DNA of 64,000 nt from Marinococcus luteus (GTDB lineage: Bacteria; Bacillota; Bacilli; Bacillales; Marinococcaceae). Location: the NCBI RefSeq assembly GCF_900106595.1, contig NZ_FNNC01000003.1:124001-188000 (forward strand), read 5' to 3'. The notes beneath the pieces are model-generated. The model was not told the DNA's origin and searched no databases. It saw nothing but the letters and a program-made list of their open reading frames with translations. Position 1 is the first letter of the stretch. Each line of letters begins with the position of its first letter. Both the position numbers and the translations under genes were made by a program. This document shows positions 16,718 to 24,873 of this stretch, piece after piece.

Positions 16718-18208
16718 TTACGCTTTTTTTACTTTGGACAAACCGTTTCCAAGGCCCGTCTTTTTACAGAACGACTCGTATTCCGTATTCCAGGCAGTAT
16801 GCTCTTTCGGGGAAAAGGCGTTTACTTCCACTGCTGCACGGATATATTTACGCGCTTCGTGGCGGTCCTTGATTTTTCCGGCAGCGGTCAGCTGCACCGT
16901 AATATTACCGAGAGCACTCGCTTCCTTCGGTCCAGCCCAAACATTACGCCCAAGTGCATTTGCTGTAAACTGGGACAGATGTGTATTTTTAATGCCCCCT
17001 CCAACCATGTACAGCCCGGAAAAAGACTGCCCGGAAAGCTGTTCTGTACGCTCGAGTACGTGACGGTATTTCATGGCCAGACTCTCCATGATGCACCGCA
17101 CGATCTCCCCTTTCGTTTCAGGGACTTTTTGCCCGGTCTCCCGGCAGTACTGTTGGATTTGGGACGGCATGTCTGCCGGATGCAGAAACTGGAGGTCATC
17201 CGGGTCGATAAATGACTGAAAGGCCGGCGCCTCTTCCATCTGTTCAAGCAGCGCTTCATGGGAAACATCATCGCCGCGCCAGGCACGCCGGCATTCTTCG
17301 AAAATCCACAACCCCATAATATTTTTCAGCAGCCGGAAGGTCCGCTCGATGCCACCTTCGTTGGTGAAATTCCATTCAAACGCTTCTGGAGTCGTAGCAG
17401 GCTCTTCGATCTCTGTACCCATCAGCGACCATGTACCGCAGCTCAAATAAGCAAAGGAGGAGGATTCAGCCGGAACGCCGGCCACCGCTGCCCCCGTATC
17501 ATGTTCGGCGCTTGTGTAGACAGGTATTGCCGGCACTTGCAGCTCGTGCTGCAGATCTTCACGCAGTTCTCCAACCCTGGTGCCCGGCATCACGACCTCG
17601 GCCATCCACTCCCGCGGTACGCCGACGGCTTTTAACAGCTCTTCGTCCCAGTCCATCGTCCGGGGGTTAAACAGCTGAGTCGTAGTCGCATTCGTAAATT
17701 CGCTTTTCATTTCTCCAGTTAAAAAGTAGCGCAGCAGATCAGGAATCATTAAGAGCATCCGCGTTTCCTTTAAAACCGGGGAATCGGCCTTCACCATCGC
17801 TTCAAGCTGATAAATAGTGTTAAATGGCAGAAACTGAATGCCAGTGCGTTCAAAAATAAATTTTTTGCCGATACGCTCCGTTACCTGCTCCATCACTCCA
17901 TCTGTATGAGCATCGCGGTAATGATACGGATGACGCAGGAGCTCTCCGTCCTGCCCCAAACAGCCGAAGTCGACCGCCCAGCTGTCGATGGCGATGCTTT
18001 CAATGTCCTGCCGTTCTTCGTAAGCAGAACGAATGCCTTCTTTCAACTCGTGAAAAATACGGTAAATGTCCCAATGAAACCGGCCATTTACCCGTACCGG
18101 TTCATTTTTAAAGCGGTGCACATCCATGGTTTCGAGCCGCCCGGCTTCGATCCAGCCAAGCACGGCTCTTCCGCTGCCTGCCCCTAAATCGAACGCGAGT
18201 ACACTCAC
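16718..18208 (-). CDS. rhaB: Rhamnulokinase
   Basis: FGGY-family kinase that phosphorylates L-rhamnulose to L-rhamnulose-1-phosphate. The N-terminal ATPase fold begins SVLAFDLGAGSGRAV. The sugar-binding DSWAVDFG segment is near residue 75, HDTGAAVAGVP near 245, and the C-terminal MVGGGIKN motif near 400. These blocks and the 496-aa length are typical of RhaB. The start is GTG at 18208, in GTGA overlap with the isomerase stop, so the two are translationally coupled. It is the last gene of the rhaEW-rhaI-rhaB order and is followed by a terminator. Confidence 0.95.
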   Translation of the reverse strand: MSVLAFDLGAGSGRAVLGWIEAGRLETMDVHRFKNEPVRVNGRFHWDIYRIFHELKEGIRSAYEERQDIESIAIDSWAVDFGCLGQDGELLRHPYHYRDAHTDGVMEQVTERIGKKFIFERTGIQFLPFNTIYQLEAMVKADSPVLKETRMLLMIPDLLRYFLTGEMKSEFTNATTTQLFNPRTMDWDEELLKAVGVPREWMAEVVMPGTRVGELREDLQHELQVPAIPVYTSAEHDTGAAVAGVPAESSSFAYLSCGTWSLMGTEIEEPATTPEAFEWNFTNEGGIERTFRLLKNIMGLWIFEECRRAWRGDDVSHEALLEQMEEAPAFQSFIDPDDLQFLHPADMPSQIQQYCRETGQKVPETKGEIVRCIMESLAMKYRHVLERTEQLSGQSFSGLYMVGGGIKNTHLSQFTANALGRNVWAGPKEASALGNITVQLTAAGKIKDRHEARKYIRAAVEVNAFSPKEHTAWNTEYESFCKKTGLGNGLSKVKKA

Positions 18209-19425
18209 CAGCTGGCACCACCTTTGCCGCGGGAGAGAATTTTTTCCCCATAGCCGCTTGTGCGGTAGGCATCCATCGGCTTTACCGAAGCGCCTTTTTC
18301 TTCACGGAACGCTTCAAGAAGCGGTGTAACATCAGCTTCAAAGGCGGACCGGATCGCGCGTTCGGCACCCAGAACGTCCTGCTTTTCCTGAGCGTTCCTA
18401 AGCTCCTCCAAATTCACCAGGCACGCCTTGGCATACATCGTCTGAACGTTTTCAATTGAACGGATCATGGCCGGGATTTTCGGCTCCAGGTTGTGGCACT
18501 GGTCAAGCATGTAAGCAATGTTTTCGGCGTTTTGGCGAACCGCCGGATCCGGATCTTCCTCAGCCTGCACAATCTGCTGGAGAATCAAAAATATTTCGTA
18601 TGGATCATGGGCGCCGACAATAAGATCATCATCTGCATACTTGCGGCTGTTAAAGTGAAAACCCCCCAGCTTCTGTTCGTCGAGCAGGTATGCCACAATG
18701 TGCTCGATATTGGTCGCCTGGGGATGGTGTCCGGTATCCACCAGTACTTCCGCTTTACTGCCAAGCTTGTTGGCTGCGTTAAATGCCATCCCCCAGTCTG
18801 CAAAATCAGTGTGATAAAATCCCGGTTCGAAAAACTTATATTCAATCAGCATGCGCATCGAATCGTCCAGCTCGTCATACATGCTTTTCAGCCCTTCAAG
18901 CATCCAGTTTTTCCGCTTTCGAAAATCCGCCTGCCCTGGATAATTGGTACCGTCGGCAAACCAGAGGCTTAACACATTAGAGTCTACTTCCCGGGCGATG
19001 CCAATGCATTCAAGCAGATGATCAAGTGCCTTCCGTCGAATCGCCGGGTCAGTATTGGTTAAGCTGCCGAATTTATAATCGTCATCCTGAAACAGGTTCG
19101 GGTTCACTGCTCCAATACTTACACCAAGACTTTCTGCATGCGCTTTCAATCCTTTGTAATTATCCACTTTATCCCACGGAATATGAATCGCCACTGAAGG
19201 GCTGGAACCGGTGTGCTTGTGCACCTGAGCGGCGTCCTCTAATTTTTCAAAAGGATCGCGGGGTATACCTTCCTGCTGGAATACTTTAAAACGTGTGCCG
19301 GAATCTCCAAAGCCCCAGGAAGGAGTTTCGACCTGCAGCTTCTGCAGCTTCTTTTTCACCGCTTCGAGGTCAATGCCCCTTGCCTGCTGCTGTTCTTCGA
19401 ATAATGTATAATGACGATCACTCAT
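18205..19425 (-). CDS. rhaI: L-rhamnose isomerase (RhaI type)
   Basis: Metal-dependent TIM-barrel isomerase converting L-rhamnose to L-rhamnulose. The sequence belongs to the Pseudomonas stutzeri/Streptomyces RhaI branch rather than E. coli RhaA. Hallmarks are the ETPSWGFGDSGTRF N-terminus, IEYKFFEPGFYHTDF with a metal Glu, VDTGHHPQATNIE with Asp/His ligands, and FHFNSRKYADDDL with the final Asp. Length of 406 aa is normal. RBS AGGAGG precedes the ATG. It lies 109 bases downstream of the aldolase/dehydrogenase gene, with a strong GC hairpin in the gap, and four bases overlap the kinase. Confidence 0.94.
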   Translation of the reverse strand: MSDRHYTLFEEQQQARGIDLEAVKKKLQKLQVETPSWGFGDSGTRFKVFQQEGIPRDPFEKLEDAAQVHKHTGSSPSVAIHIPWDKVDNYKGLKAHAESLGVSIGAVNPNLFQDDDYKFGSLTNTDPAIRRKALDHLLECIGIAREVDSNVLSLWFADGTNYPGQADFRKRKNWMLEGLKSMYDELDDSMRMLIEYKFFEPGFYHTDFADWGMAFNAANKLGSKAEVLVDTGHHPQATNIEHIVAYLLDEQKLGGFHFNSRKYADDDLIVGAHDPYEIFLILQQIVQAEEDPDPAVRQNAENIAYMLDQCHNLEPKIPAMIRSIENVQTMYAKACLVNLEELRNAQEKQDVLGAERAIRSAFEADVTPLLEAFREEKGASVKPMDAYRTSGYGEKILSRGKGGASW

Positions 19426-19496
19426 GTGTTATCCTCCTATCTCTATTTCAAAAGCGGGCCGTACCGCTGCCTGTCCTCTTTACTCAGGAGGGGCTG

Positions 19497-19519
19497 GCCC
19501 GCCGGGTTCCCCGGTGGGC
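19497..19519 (-). other. Intercistronic GC-rich hairpin between rhaEW and rhaI
   Basis: Minus-strand GCCCACCGGG-GAA-CCCGGCGGGC, nine of ten pairs, 15 bases after the rhaEW stop. No U run follows, so it is unlikely to be a strong terminator. It may protect the upstream message or set relative expression. Confidence 0.5.
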
Positions 19520-19534
19520 AGCTCCTTGTTTCGT

Positions 19535-21622
19535 TTAGCGTGTAAAGGCCGCTGGTACACCGCCGTCTACGGTCAGCATGCATCCGGTCGTTTTTTCTGA
19601 TTTCGTTGAAGCAAAGAAAGCAATCGCTTCTGCAATGTCCTCCGGATAAATATTAACGAGAAGCGTTGTGCGTTTACGGTAGTGTTCATCGAGCTCGTCA
19701 GGCTCAATACCGTAGGCCGCCGCCCGCTCTTCCTTCCACGAAGAGGACCAGATTTTCGATCCCTGCAGTACTGCGTCTGGAAGAACAGAGTTTACACGGA
19801 TACCGTACTCCCCGCCTTCGGCTGCGATGCAGCGCGCAAGATGTGTTTCGAGCGCCTTTGCCGAGCTGTACGCTGCCGCGTTTTTCCCGGCATATACCGA
19901 GTTTTTAGATCCGACAAAGACCATGTTTCCTCCAGTTCCCTGCGCTTTCATCTGAGTGAACGCTTCACGGGCCACCAGGAAGTAGCCGGTGCCGAGCACG
20001 TCCATATTCAACTGCCACTGCTTCAGCGTCGTTTCTTCAAGCGGGCTTGAAGATGCCAGGCCGGCGTTATTTACGATGATATCCACGCCCCCGTACTGGA
20101 GAGCCGCTTCTTTAAAGGAAGCCGCGACAGCTTCTTCAGAAGTCACATCCATCGCTACGGCATAGGCTCTTTCTTCTCCGTACGTCCGAGTATATTCCTC
20201 CGCTTTTTCCCTAGCCCCACCAGCGTTTAAGTCGGCAAGCACAACATGGGCACCGTCTCCAATCAATTCACGGCAGGCCGCCGATCCGATACCGCCGGCT
20301 CCTCCAGTAATAAATGCCACCTGCCTCGAGAACTCTGCTTCCGGCGGAGCAAGAGAAAGCTTATACAGCTCGAGCGGCCAGTACTCCACGTTGTAGGATT
20401 CATTTTCCGACAGCGAAACGAACGATCCGAGAGCTGTGCTTCCTTTCATTACAGCAATCGCCCGGTGGTAAAGTGCTCCGCTCACGTTTGCCATCCGCTT
20501 GTCCTTGCCGGTATTGACCATGCCTACGCCTGGAATTAAAATGACGCGTGGTGCCGGCTCAAACATTGTGTCGCCTTCATTTTTGTTTCTTTCAAAGTAC
20601 TTGGTGTATTCCTGCTTGTATGTCTCGATTCCTGCTTTTACTTTTTCAACCAGAGCGTCTTGGCCCTCTGATGGCTTCCAGTCAACAAACAGAGGCGTTC
20701 GTTTCGTATGCACTAGGTGATCCGGGCAGGCAGCCCCCACCTGGGAAAGCTCAGGTGCGTCTTTACTGTTCACAAACTCCAGCACTGCTTCATCGTCCGA
20801 GTAAGAAAGGATCATTTTTTTATGGTCGCTTACTGCTCCGCGAATAACCGGCATGACTCCGGCAAGCAGTTCTTTGCGTTCTTCTTCCGGCAGTGCCTTC
20901 GTATGTTCGCCTCCAAACACGGACTGTTGACTTTCCTGCTTTTTTACAATATAGTCTTCTGCTTCCTGAATTACTTCTATAGTCTGGTCATAGCTTTCTT
21001 TCGAGGTTTCTCCCCATGTAACCAGACCGTGCTTTTCCATCAGCACCATTTCTGCATTCGGATTGCTCTGTACGCCTTCGGCGATCATTTTGGACAGCGT
21101 GAATCCCGGACGTACGTATGGTACCCAGACAAAACGGTCCCCGAATATTTCCCGGGCAATATCTTTGCCGTTGTCTGCGCAGCAAATACTGATAATGGCA
21201 TCCGGGTGCGTATGATCCACGTGTTTAAAAGGCAGAAAAGCGTGGAGAAGCGTTTCAATGGATGAACGCGGATGGCCCGGGTCAATCATGCAGTGACGCA
21301 GGTACGCTACCATTTCTTCGTCCGGCATTTCTTCGCGCTCCATTAACGGGCGGATATCTTCCATACTCAAAGCAGTAAAGTGTTTTTCTTCCATGGTCGC
21401 AAGGTCCGATCCGCTCCCCTTCACCCACATTACTTCAATATCCCGTCCACGGAAATCTTTTTCCGTTGTTTTCAGCGACGTATTTCCACCGCCCCAGTTG
21501 CATACCGAACGGTCCTCTCCCAGCAAGTTGGAACGATAGCGAAGCTGCTCTACGCCGGTCTTGAACTTGGATGCTTCATTTTCGTTCCAGAGGTTTTTCA
21601 CCTTTTTAACGTTTGTAATCAT
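19535..21622 (-). CDS. rhaEW: Bifunctional rhamnulose-1-P aldolase / L-lactaldehyde dehydrogenase
   Basis: Two-domain protein of 695 aa. Residues about 1-390 form a class II aldolase domain that cleaves L-rhamnulose-1-phosphate to DHAP and L-lactaldehyde. Zinc ligands are in HTHPDAI and in the later MEKHGLVTWG segment. Residues about 425-695 form an SDR domain that oxidises lactaldehyde to L-lactate: Rossmann GGAGGIGSA, NNAG, and Tyr/Lys in YSSAKALE. The fusion is known as RhaEW in B. subtilis. It is the first gene of the rhamnose operon, with a well-placed GGAGGG. Phased repeats and a cre box lie upstream. No rhamnose-specific regulator gene sits in the operon. Confidence 0.94.
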   Translation of the reverse strand: MITNVKKVKNLWNENEASKFKTGVEQLRYRSNLLGEDRSVCNWGGGNTSLKTTEKDFRGRDIEVMWVKGSGSDLATMEEKHFTALSMEDIRPLMEREEMPDEEMVAYLRHCMIDPGHPRSSIETLLHAFLPFKHVDHTHPDAIISICCADNGKDIAREIFGDRFVWVPYVRPGFTLSKMIAEGVQSNPNAEMVLMEKHGLVTWGETSKESYDQTIEVIQEAEDYIVKKQESQQSVFGGEHTKALPEEERKELLAGVMPVIRGAVSDHKKMILSYSDDEAVLEFVNSKDAPELSQVGAACPDHLVHTKRTPLFVDWKPSEGQDALVEKVKAGIETYKQEYTKYFERNKNEGDTMFEPAPRVILIPGVGMVNTGKDKRMANVSGALYHRAIAVMKGSTALGSFVSLSENESYNVEYWPLELYKLSLAPPEAEFSRQVAFITGGAGGIGSAACRELIGDGAHVVLADLNAGGAREKAEEYTRTYGEERAYAVAMDVTSEEAVAASFKEAALQYGGVDIIVNNAGLASSSPLEETTLKQWQLNMDVLGTGYFLVAREAFTQMKAQGTGGNMVFVGSKNSVYAGKNAAAYSSAKALETHLARCIAAEGGEYGIRVNSVLPDAVLQGSKIWSSSWKEERAAAYGIEPDELDEHYRKRTTLLVNIYPEDIAEAIAFFASTKSEKTTGCMLTVDGGVPAAFTR

Positions 21623-21645
21623 TCTTCACCCTCCATTTAATCTTC

Positions 21646-21659
21646 TTTAAGCGTTTTCA
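21646..21659 (-). promoter_or_regulatory. cre box in the rhaEW leader
   Basis: Minus strand TGAAAACGCTTAAA matches TGWAANCGNTNWCA at 13 of 14 positions. It sits 24 bases before the rhaEW start codon, downstream of a TATAAA -10-like hexamer, where CcpA would act as a roadblock. Confidence 0.65.
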
Positions 21660-21690
21660 TATATTTATACTATCATAAATCACGGTAAAA

Positions 21691-21720
21691 ACAAACATAA
21701 AACAAAATAAAACAAATAAA
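21691..21720 (-). repeat. Three helically phased TTTGTTTTAT-like repeats upstream of rhaEW
   Basis: On the plus strand ACAAACATAA, AACAAAATAA and AACAAATAAA follow one another at an exact 10-base step. The minus-strand core is TTTGTTTTAT. The position, about 70 to 100 bases before rhaEW, suits an operator for a DeoR-type rhamnose regulator. Phased A-tracts could also bend the DNA or act as an UP element. Confidence 0.5.
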
Positions 21721-21775
21721 ATTCACTATTATTTTTCGCTCTCACTTTCAATTTTTAAAACTTATTTTATTATGA

Positions 21776-21810
21776 GCAAAGCAGCCCTGCTCCACGCAGG
21801 ACTGCTTTGC
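21776..21810 (-). terminator. Stem-loop after dctM (probable terminator)
   Basis: Minus-strand GCAAAGCAGTCCTGC-GTGGA-GCAGGGCTGCTTTGC, a 15-base stem with one G-U pair, seven bases after the dctM stop. The tail is A/T-rich (TCATAATAAAATAAG) but lacks a U run, so termination may be incomplete and allow readthrough into rhaEW. Confidence 0.6.
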
Positions 21811-21816
21811 ACGCTG

Positions 21817-23124
21817 TTATTCCACCAGGCCGAACAGCCTTGGCAGAAACAAACTGATTTCTGGAATAAATGCCACTAAGACAAGTGCTGCGACAAGCGG
21901 CACATAAAACATCATCAGCTTTGGTATAATCTTTTCAATCGATACTTTACTGACACTGCTGCCGATAAACAGCACAGTTCCAATTGGAGGCGTCGTAACC
22001 CCGATTGCAAGTGCCATTGCCATAATCATCCCGAAGTGTACCGGGTGAATACCCATCTCTGTAGCCACCGGGAACATGATTGGGGTGAAAATCAGCAGGG
22101 CCGGCGCTACGTCCATAAACGTACCGACAACTAACAAAATCAAAAGCATAATAAGTAATAAAATGATGGTGTTATCTGTAACAGAGAGCATTGCGTTAGT
22201 GAGTGACTGCGGAATTTCCGCGTAGGCAAGCACCCAGCTCATCGCCGTCGATGCACCGATCAAAAGCAGAATGATGCCCGAGTAGGAAACGGTCTCCTTC
22301 AAAATCTTTGGAAAATCTGAGAGTGAAAGGCTGCGATAAGCTAAGCAAAGCAGAAGCGCGTAGAATACTGCTACTGCAGCCCCTTCCGTTGCTGTAAATA
22401 TCCCGCCGGCAATACCGCCAATGACGACTACAATCAAAAACAAGCTCGGCACGGCCTGCCAGATGATTTTTATCGCTTCACCGCCTCCTGTCTTATCAGC
22501 CACAGGATACTTCGCACGCTTGGCAAGAATGTAGGCAACAATCATTAATAGTCCGACCATCAGGAGCCCCGGCAAATACCCGGCGATAAACAAAGCGCCG
22601 ATGGATGTTCCGCCAGTTAACAGTGAATAGATAATCGGCATACCGCTTGGCGGGATGATCAGCCCGGTCGGTGCTGAAGCAATGTTAACTGCTGCTGAAT
22701 AGGAAGAAGAATATCCTTCTCTTTCCTGCTGGGGGTGCATGATTCTCCCCATTGAAGCCGCGGCTGCAATCGCCGAGCCCGAAATGGCCCCAAACAGTGT
22801 GTTACCAATAATGTTCGTATGAGCAAGCGAACCGGCCATCCGCCCGCCGATCAGCTTGGCCAGGTTAATCAGCCGAAGAGCAATACCACCGTTGTTCATA
22901 ATGCTTCCCGCAAGCATAAAGAATACAAGAGCGAGAAGCACGGTGCTGTCCACCCCGGTAATTAACTGCTGAGACACCGCCAGAAGCGAAGCGTCTACTG
23001 GTAAAATCAACAGCGCGGCAGCGAACGTTGCTGCTGCAATACTTACCGCGATTGGCACACCGATAAATAAGAATAGGAAAAACAATCCAAATAGTATAAT
23101 GCCGGTCCAAACAGCTACATCCAT
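21817..23124 (-). CDS. dctM: TRAP transporter large permease (DctM)
   Basis: Large membrane subunit of a tripartite ATP-independent periplasmic-type (TRAP) transporter, driven by Na+ or H+. At 435 aa with about twelve hydrophobic segments it fits DctM. Family blocks include AGSIMNNGGIALRLINLAKLI near residue 73, IIPPSGMPIIYSLLTGGTSI near 160, and TPPIGTVLF near 370. The gene overlaps the small permease by ten bases. It is the last gene of dctPQM, directly upstream of the rhamnose operon, so a role in uptake of a rhamnose-pathway compound or linked sugar acid is likely but unproven. Confidence 0.93.
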   Translation of the reverse strand: MDVAVWTGIILFGLFFLFLFIGVPIAVSIAAATFAAALLILPVDASLLAVSQQLITGVDSTVLLALVFFMLAGSIMNNGGIALRLINLAKLIGGRMAGSLAHTNIIGNTLFGAISGSAIAAAASMGRIMHPQQEREGYSSSYSAAVNIASAPTGLIIPPSGMPIIYSLLTGGTSIGALFIAGYLPGLLMVGLLMIVAYILAKRAKYPVADKTGGGEAIKIIWQAVPSLFLIVVVIGGIAGGIFTATEGAAVAVFYALLLCLAYRSLSLSDFPKILKETVSYSGIILLLIGASTAMSWVLAYAEIPQSLTNAMLSVTDNTIILLLIMLLILLVVGTFMDVAPALLIFTPIMFPVATEMGIHPVHFGMIMAMALAIGVTTPPIGTVLFIGSSVSKVSIEKIIPKLMMFYVPLVAALVLVAFIPEISLFLPRLFGLVE

Positions 23125-23621
23125 TTATGATCCCCCTTTTCTTCAATACGGGGCGATTCCACTTCCCGGCGGTTCATCATATTGTAAATCTGATAGAAAA
23201 TCACAATGAGCCCGCTTACCGGAAGTATGCCGTAAATCAATCCCATTGGTATTCTCAAAATAGGTGAAAGCTCCGCCATCGTCGCGCTTGCGATCGTATA
23301 GCCGCCAATCACCAGAACGAACAACGCAAAACCAATCACAATTAGGTCTATCAGCCACCGGAGCCCCAAGTGGGCTTTTCCGGTAATTTTGTCTCTTAAA
23401 AAGGAAATGGCCAAATGCTCGTCCTGGCCAAATGCGTACGCTCCACCTAAAAAGGCGATCCAGATCAATGAAAAACGCAGTACTTCTTCTGTAATAATAC
23501 TCGGGTCCCCAAGCACAAATCTTGTGAATACCTGCCATATCGCTGCTACCGTTAAGAATATAACCAGGGCACTCGTAATAACTAAAAGCACCATATCAAT
23601 ACTCTTTTTTACTGCCTGCAT
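23115..23621 (-). CDS. dctQ: TRAP transporter small permease (DctQ)
   Basis: Four-helix small subunit of the TRAP transporter, 168 aa. The helix pattern and the conserved DctQ region (IWQVFTRFVLGDPSIITEEVLRF..., then the WIAFLGGAYAFGQDEHLAI segment) are clear. It supports the large subunit and the binding protein. The ATG at 23621 is used because AAGGGG is eight bases away; a GTG three codons earlier sits on top of that site. It lies 24 bases after the dctP stop and overlaps dctM. Confidence 0.9.
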   Translation of the reverse strand: MQAVKKSIDMVLLVITSALVIFLTVAAIWQVFTRFVLGDPSIITEEVLRFSLIWIAFLGGAYAFGQDEHLAISFLRDKITGKAHLGLRWLIDLIVIGFALFVLVIGGYTIASATMAELSPILRIPMGLIYGILPVSGLIVIFYQIYNMMNRREVESPRIEEKGDHKWM

Positions 23622-23645
23622 GTTCCTCACCCCTTACCTGTCCAC

Positions 23646-24686
23646 TTATTCTTCCATTGCTTCAATTTCGCTGATCACGTTATCAACATCCGGATTTTCC
23701 GACCTTCGTTCCTCAATGAGAGGCTCCACCTTTTCCCGAAATGGTTCCTGATCAGGATAAGAGAATTCAACGCCCATTTCCTCTTCTGCCTGCTGCATGC
23801 TTTCTTCAATCATCTCATCCCAGCGCTCATTGTGCGTTTCCGTCGTTTCCTCCCCGGCTTCCTGGATGGCCGTGCGTTCTTCCTCACTTAACTCCTGCCA
23901 CGTGTTATCGCTCATCATAAGAAAGTCCGGTATACGGGTATGCTCATCAAATGAAAACTGTTTTGCCACTTCACCGTGATTGGCATCCGTTAAGGCAATG
24001 GGACTGCTTTCCGCTCCGTCAATGACACCCTGCTGCAGTGAGGTATAAACTTCAGTTGCTGCAAGCGGTGTCGGTGAGGCACCAAGCATTTCCATCGTCT
24101 CGATCGAGGTGACGTTGGTCATTGTCCGGATTTTCAGCCCTTGAAGGTCCTCCGGGCTTTCTACTTTCGTATTACGCGTATAAAAGCTCCGTGCCCCTGC
24201 ATCGTAATAAGTGATACCGCGAAGCTGGGCTTCTGATAAATCGTTGTACATATCATCAATTGTATCCGTTTCCATAAATGAGCGGAATTGTTCGTTAGAT
24301 GAAAATATATACGGCAGACTGAACACAGAGAATTGCTGATCAAAGCTTTCGACGACCCCTCCGTTCACTTTAGCCATATCAATGACCCCGTTCTGCACCA
24401 GTTCCATTACCTTCGTCTCTCCACCAAGTACCCCCTCTGCGTAAATATCCACCTCTACGCTTCCGTCAGTTTTTTCTTCTACTTTATCGGCAAAATCTTC
24501 AAGGCTTTGATATACAGGACTTGCATCGTTGTGAATATGTGCAAGTGTTAATGTTTGTGTTTCTTCTGCATTCGCTTCTGTTGCTTCTGATGAAGTGCTT
24601 CCGCTCCCGCCGCAGCCGGCGAGTGTCAGCAGTGCCGAAGAAGTTAATGCTATCGTTCCGGCCCGTGCCCATTTCCACTTTTTCAT
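23646..24686 (-). CDS. dctP: TRAP transporter solute-binding lipoprotein (DctP)
   Basis: Extracytoplasmic binding protein of 346 aa that feeds the DctQM permease. A lipoprotein signal with lipobox LAGC and mature Cys at about residue 25 leads into an acidic Ser/Glu linker. The P1-type core includes the block DLQGLKIRTMTNVTSIETM, in which the Arg of KIR is the residue that salt-bridges ligand carboxylates in the family. GVIDGAESSPIALTD is also typical. This favours an organic-acid ligand (a sugar acid, lactate or similar) over neutral rhamnose. It is the first gene of dctPQM and has a cre box upstream. RBS GAAAGGGG. Confidence 0.9.
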   Translation of the reverse strand: MKKWKWARAGTIALTSSALLTLAGCGGSGSTSSEATEANAEETQTLTLAHIHNDASPVYQSLEDFADKVEEKTDGSVEVDIYAEGVLGGETKVMELVQNGVIDMAKVNGGVVESFDQQFSVFSLPYIFSSNEQFRSFMETDTIDDMYNDLSEAQLRGITYYDAGARSFYTRNTKVESPEDLQGLKIRTMTNVTSIETMEMLGASPTPLAATEVYTSLQQGVIDGAESSPIALTDANHGEVAKQFSFDEHTRIPDFLMMSDNTWQELSEEERTAIQEAGEETTETHNERWDEMIEESMQQAEEEMGVEFSYPDQEPFREKVEPLIEERRSENPDVDNVISEIEAMEE

Positions 24687-24749
24687 ATAAGAAACCCCTT
24701 TCTATTTTTTCAGCAAGGAAACATCTGATCTCTACTGCTTTGTTACTAT

Positions 24750-24763
24750 TTTAAGCGCTTTCA
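24750..24763 (-). promoter_or_regulatory. cre box upstream of dctPQM
   Basis: Minus strand TGAAAGCGCTTAAA, 13 of 14 against the cre consensus, 64 bases before the dctP start codon. It is nearly identical to the cre box before rhaEW, so the transporter and the rhamnose enzymes probably share CcpA control. Confidence 0.68.
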
Positions 24764-24839
24764 AAAATTACGTCTTATTAAATTAAGAATTTTACTCTCA
24801 ATTTCAGAACAAACCAAAGAGAGTGTGCTTAAATTGATT

Positions 24840-24869
24840 AAAAAACAACTCCAATGGAGTTGTTTTTTC
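24840..24869 (-). terminator. Terminator of the six-gene sugar-oxidation operon
   Basis: AAAAAACAACTCC and GGAGTTGTTTTTT form a perfect inverted repeat around a short loop, four bases after the epimerase stop. U runs are present on both strands. Confidence 0.93.
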
Positions 24870-24873
24870 TTGG

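Noticed and set aside
19450-19475. A second small hairpin with four U residues in the rhaEW-rhaI gap
   Set aside because: The stem is only about five pairs, too weak to call a terminator.
24795-24812. A 17-base match TCTCAATTTCAGAACAA shared with about 11573
   Set aside because: One shared 17-mer in 64 kb is not far from chance, and the two sites have different surroundings.
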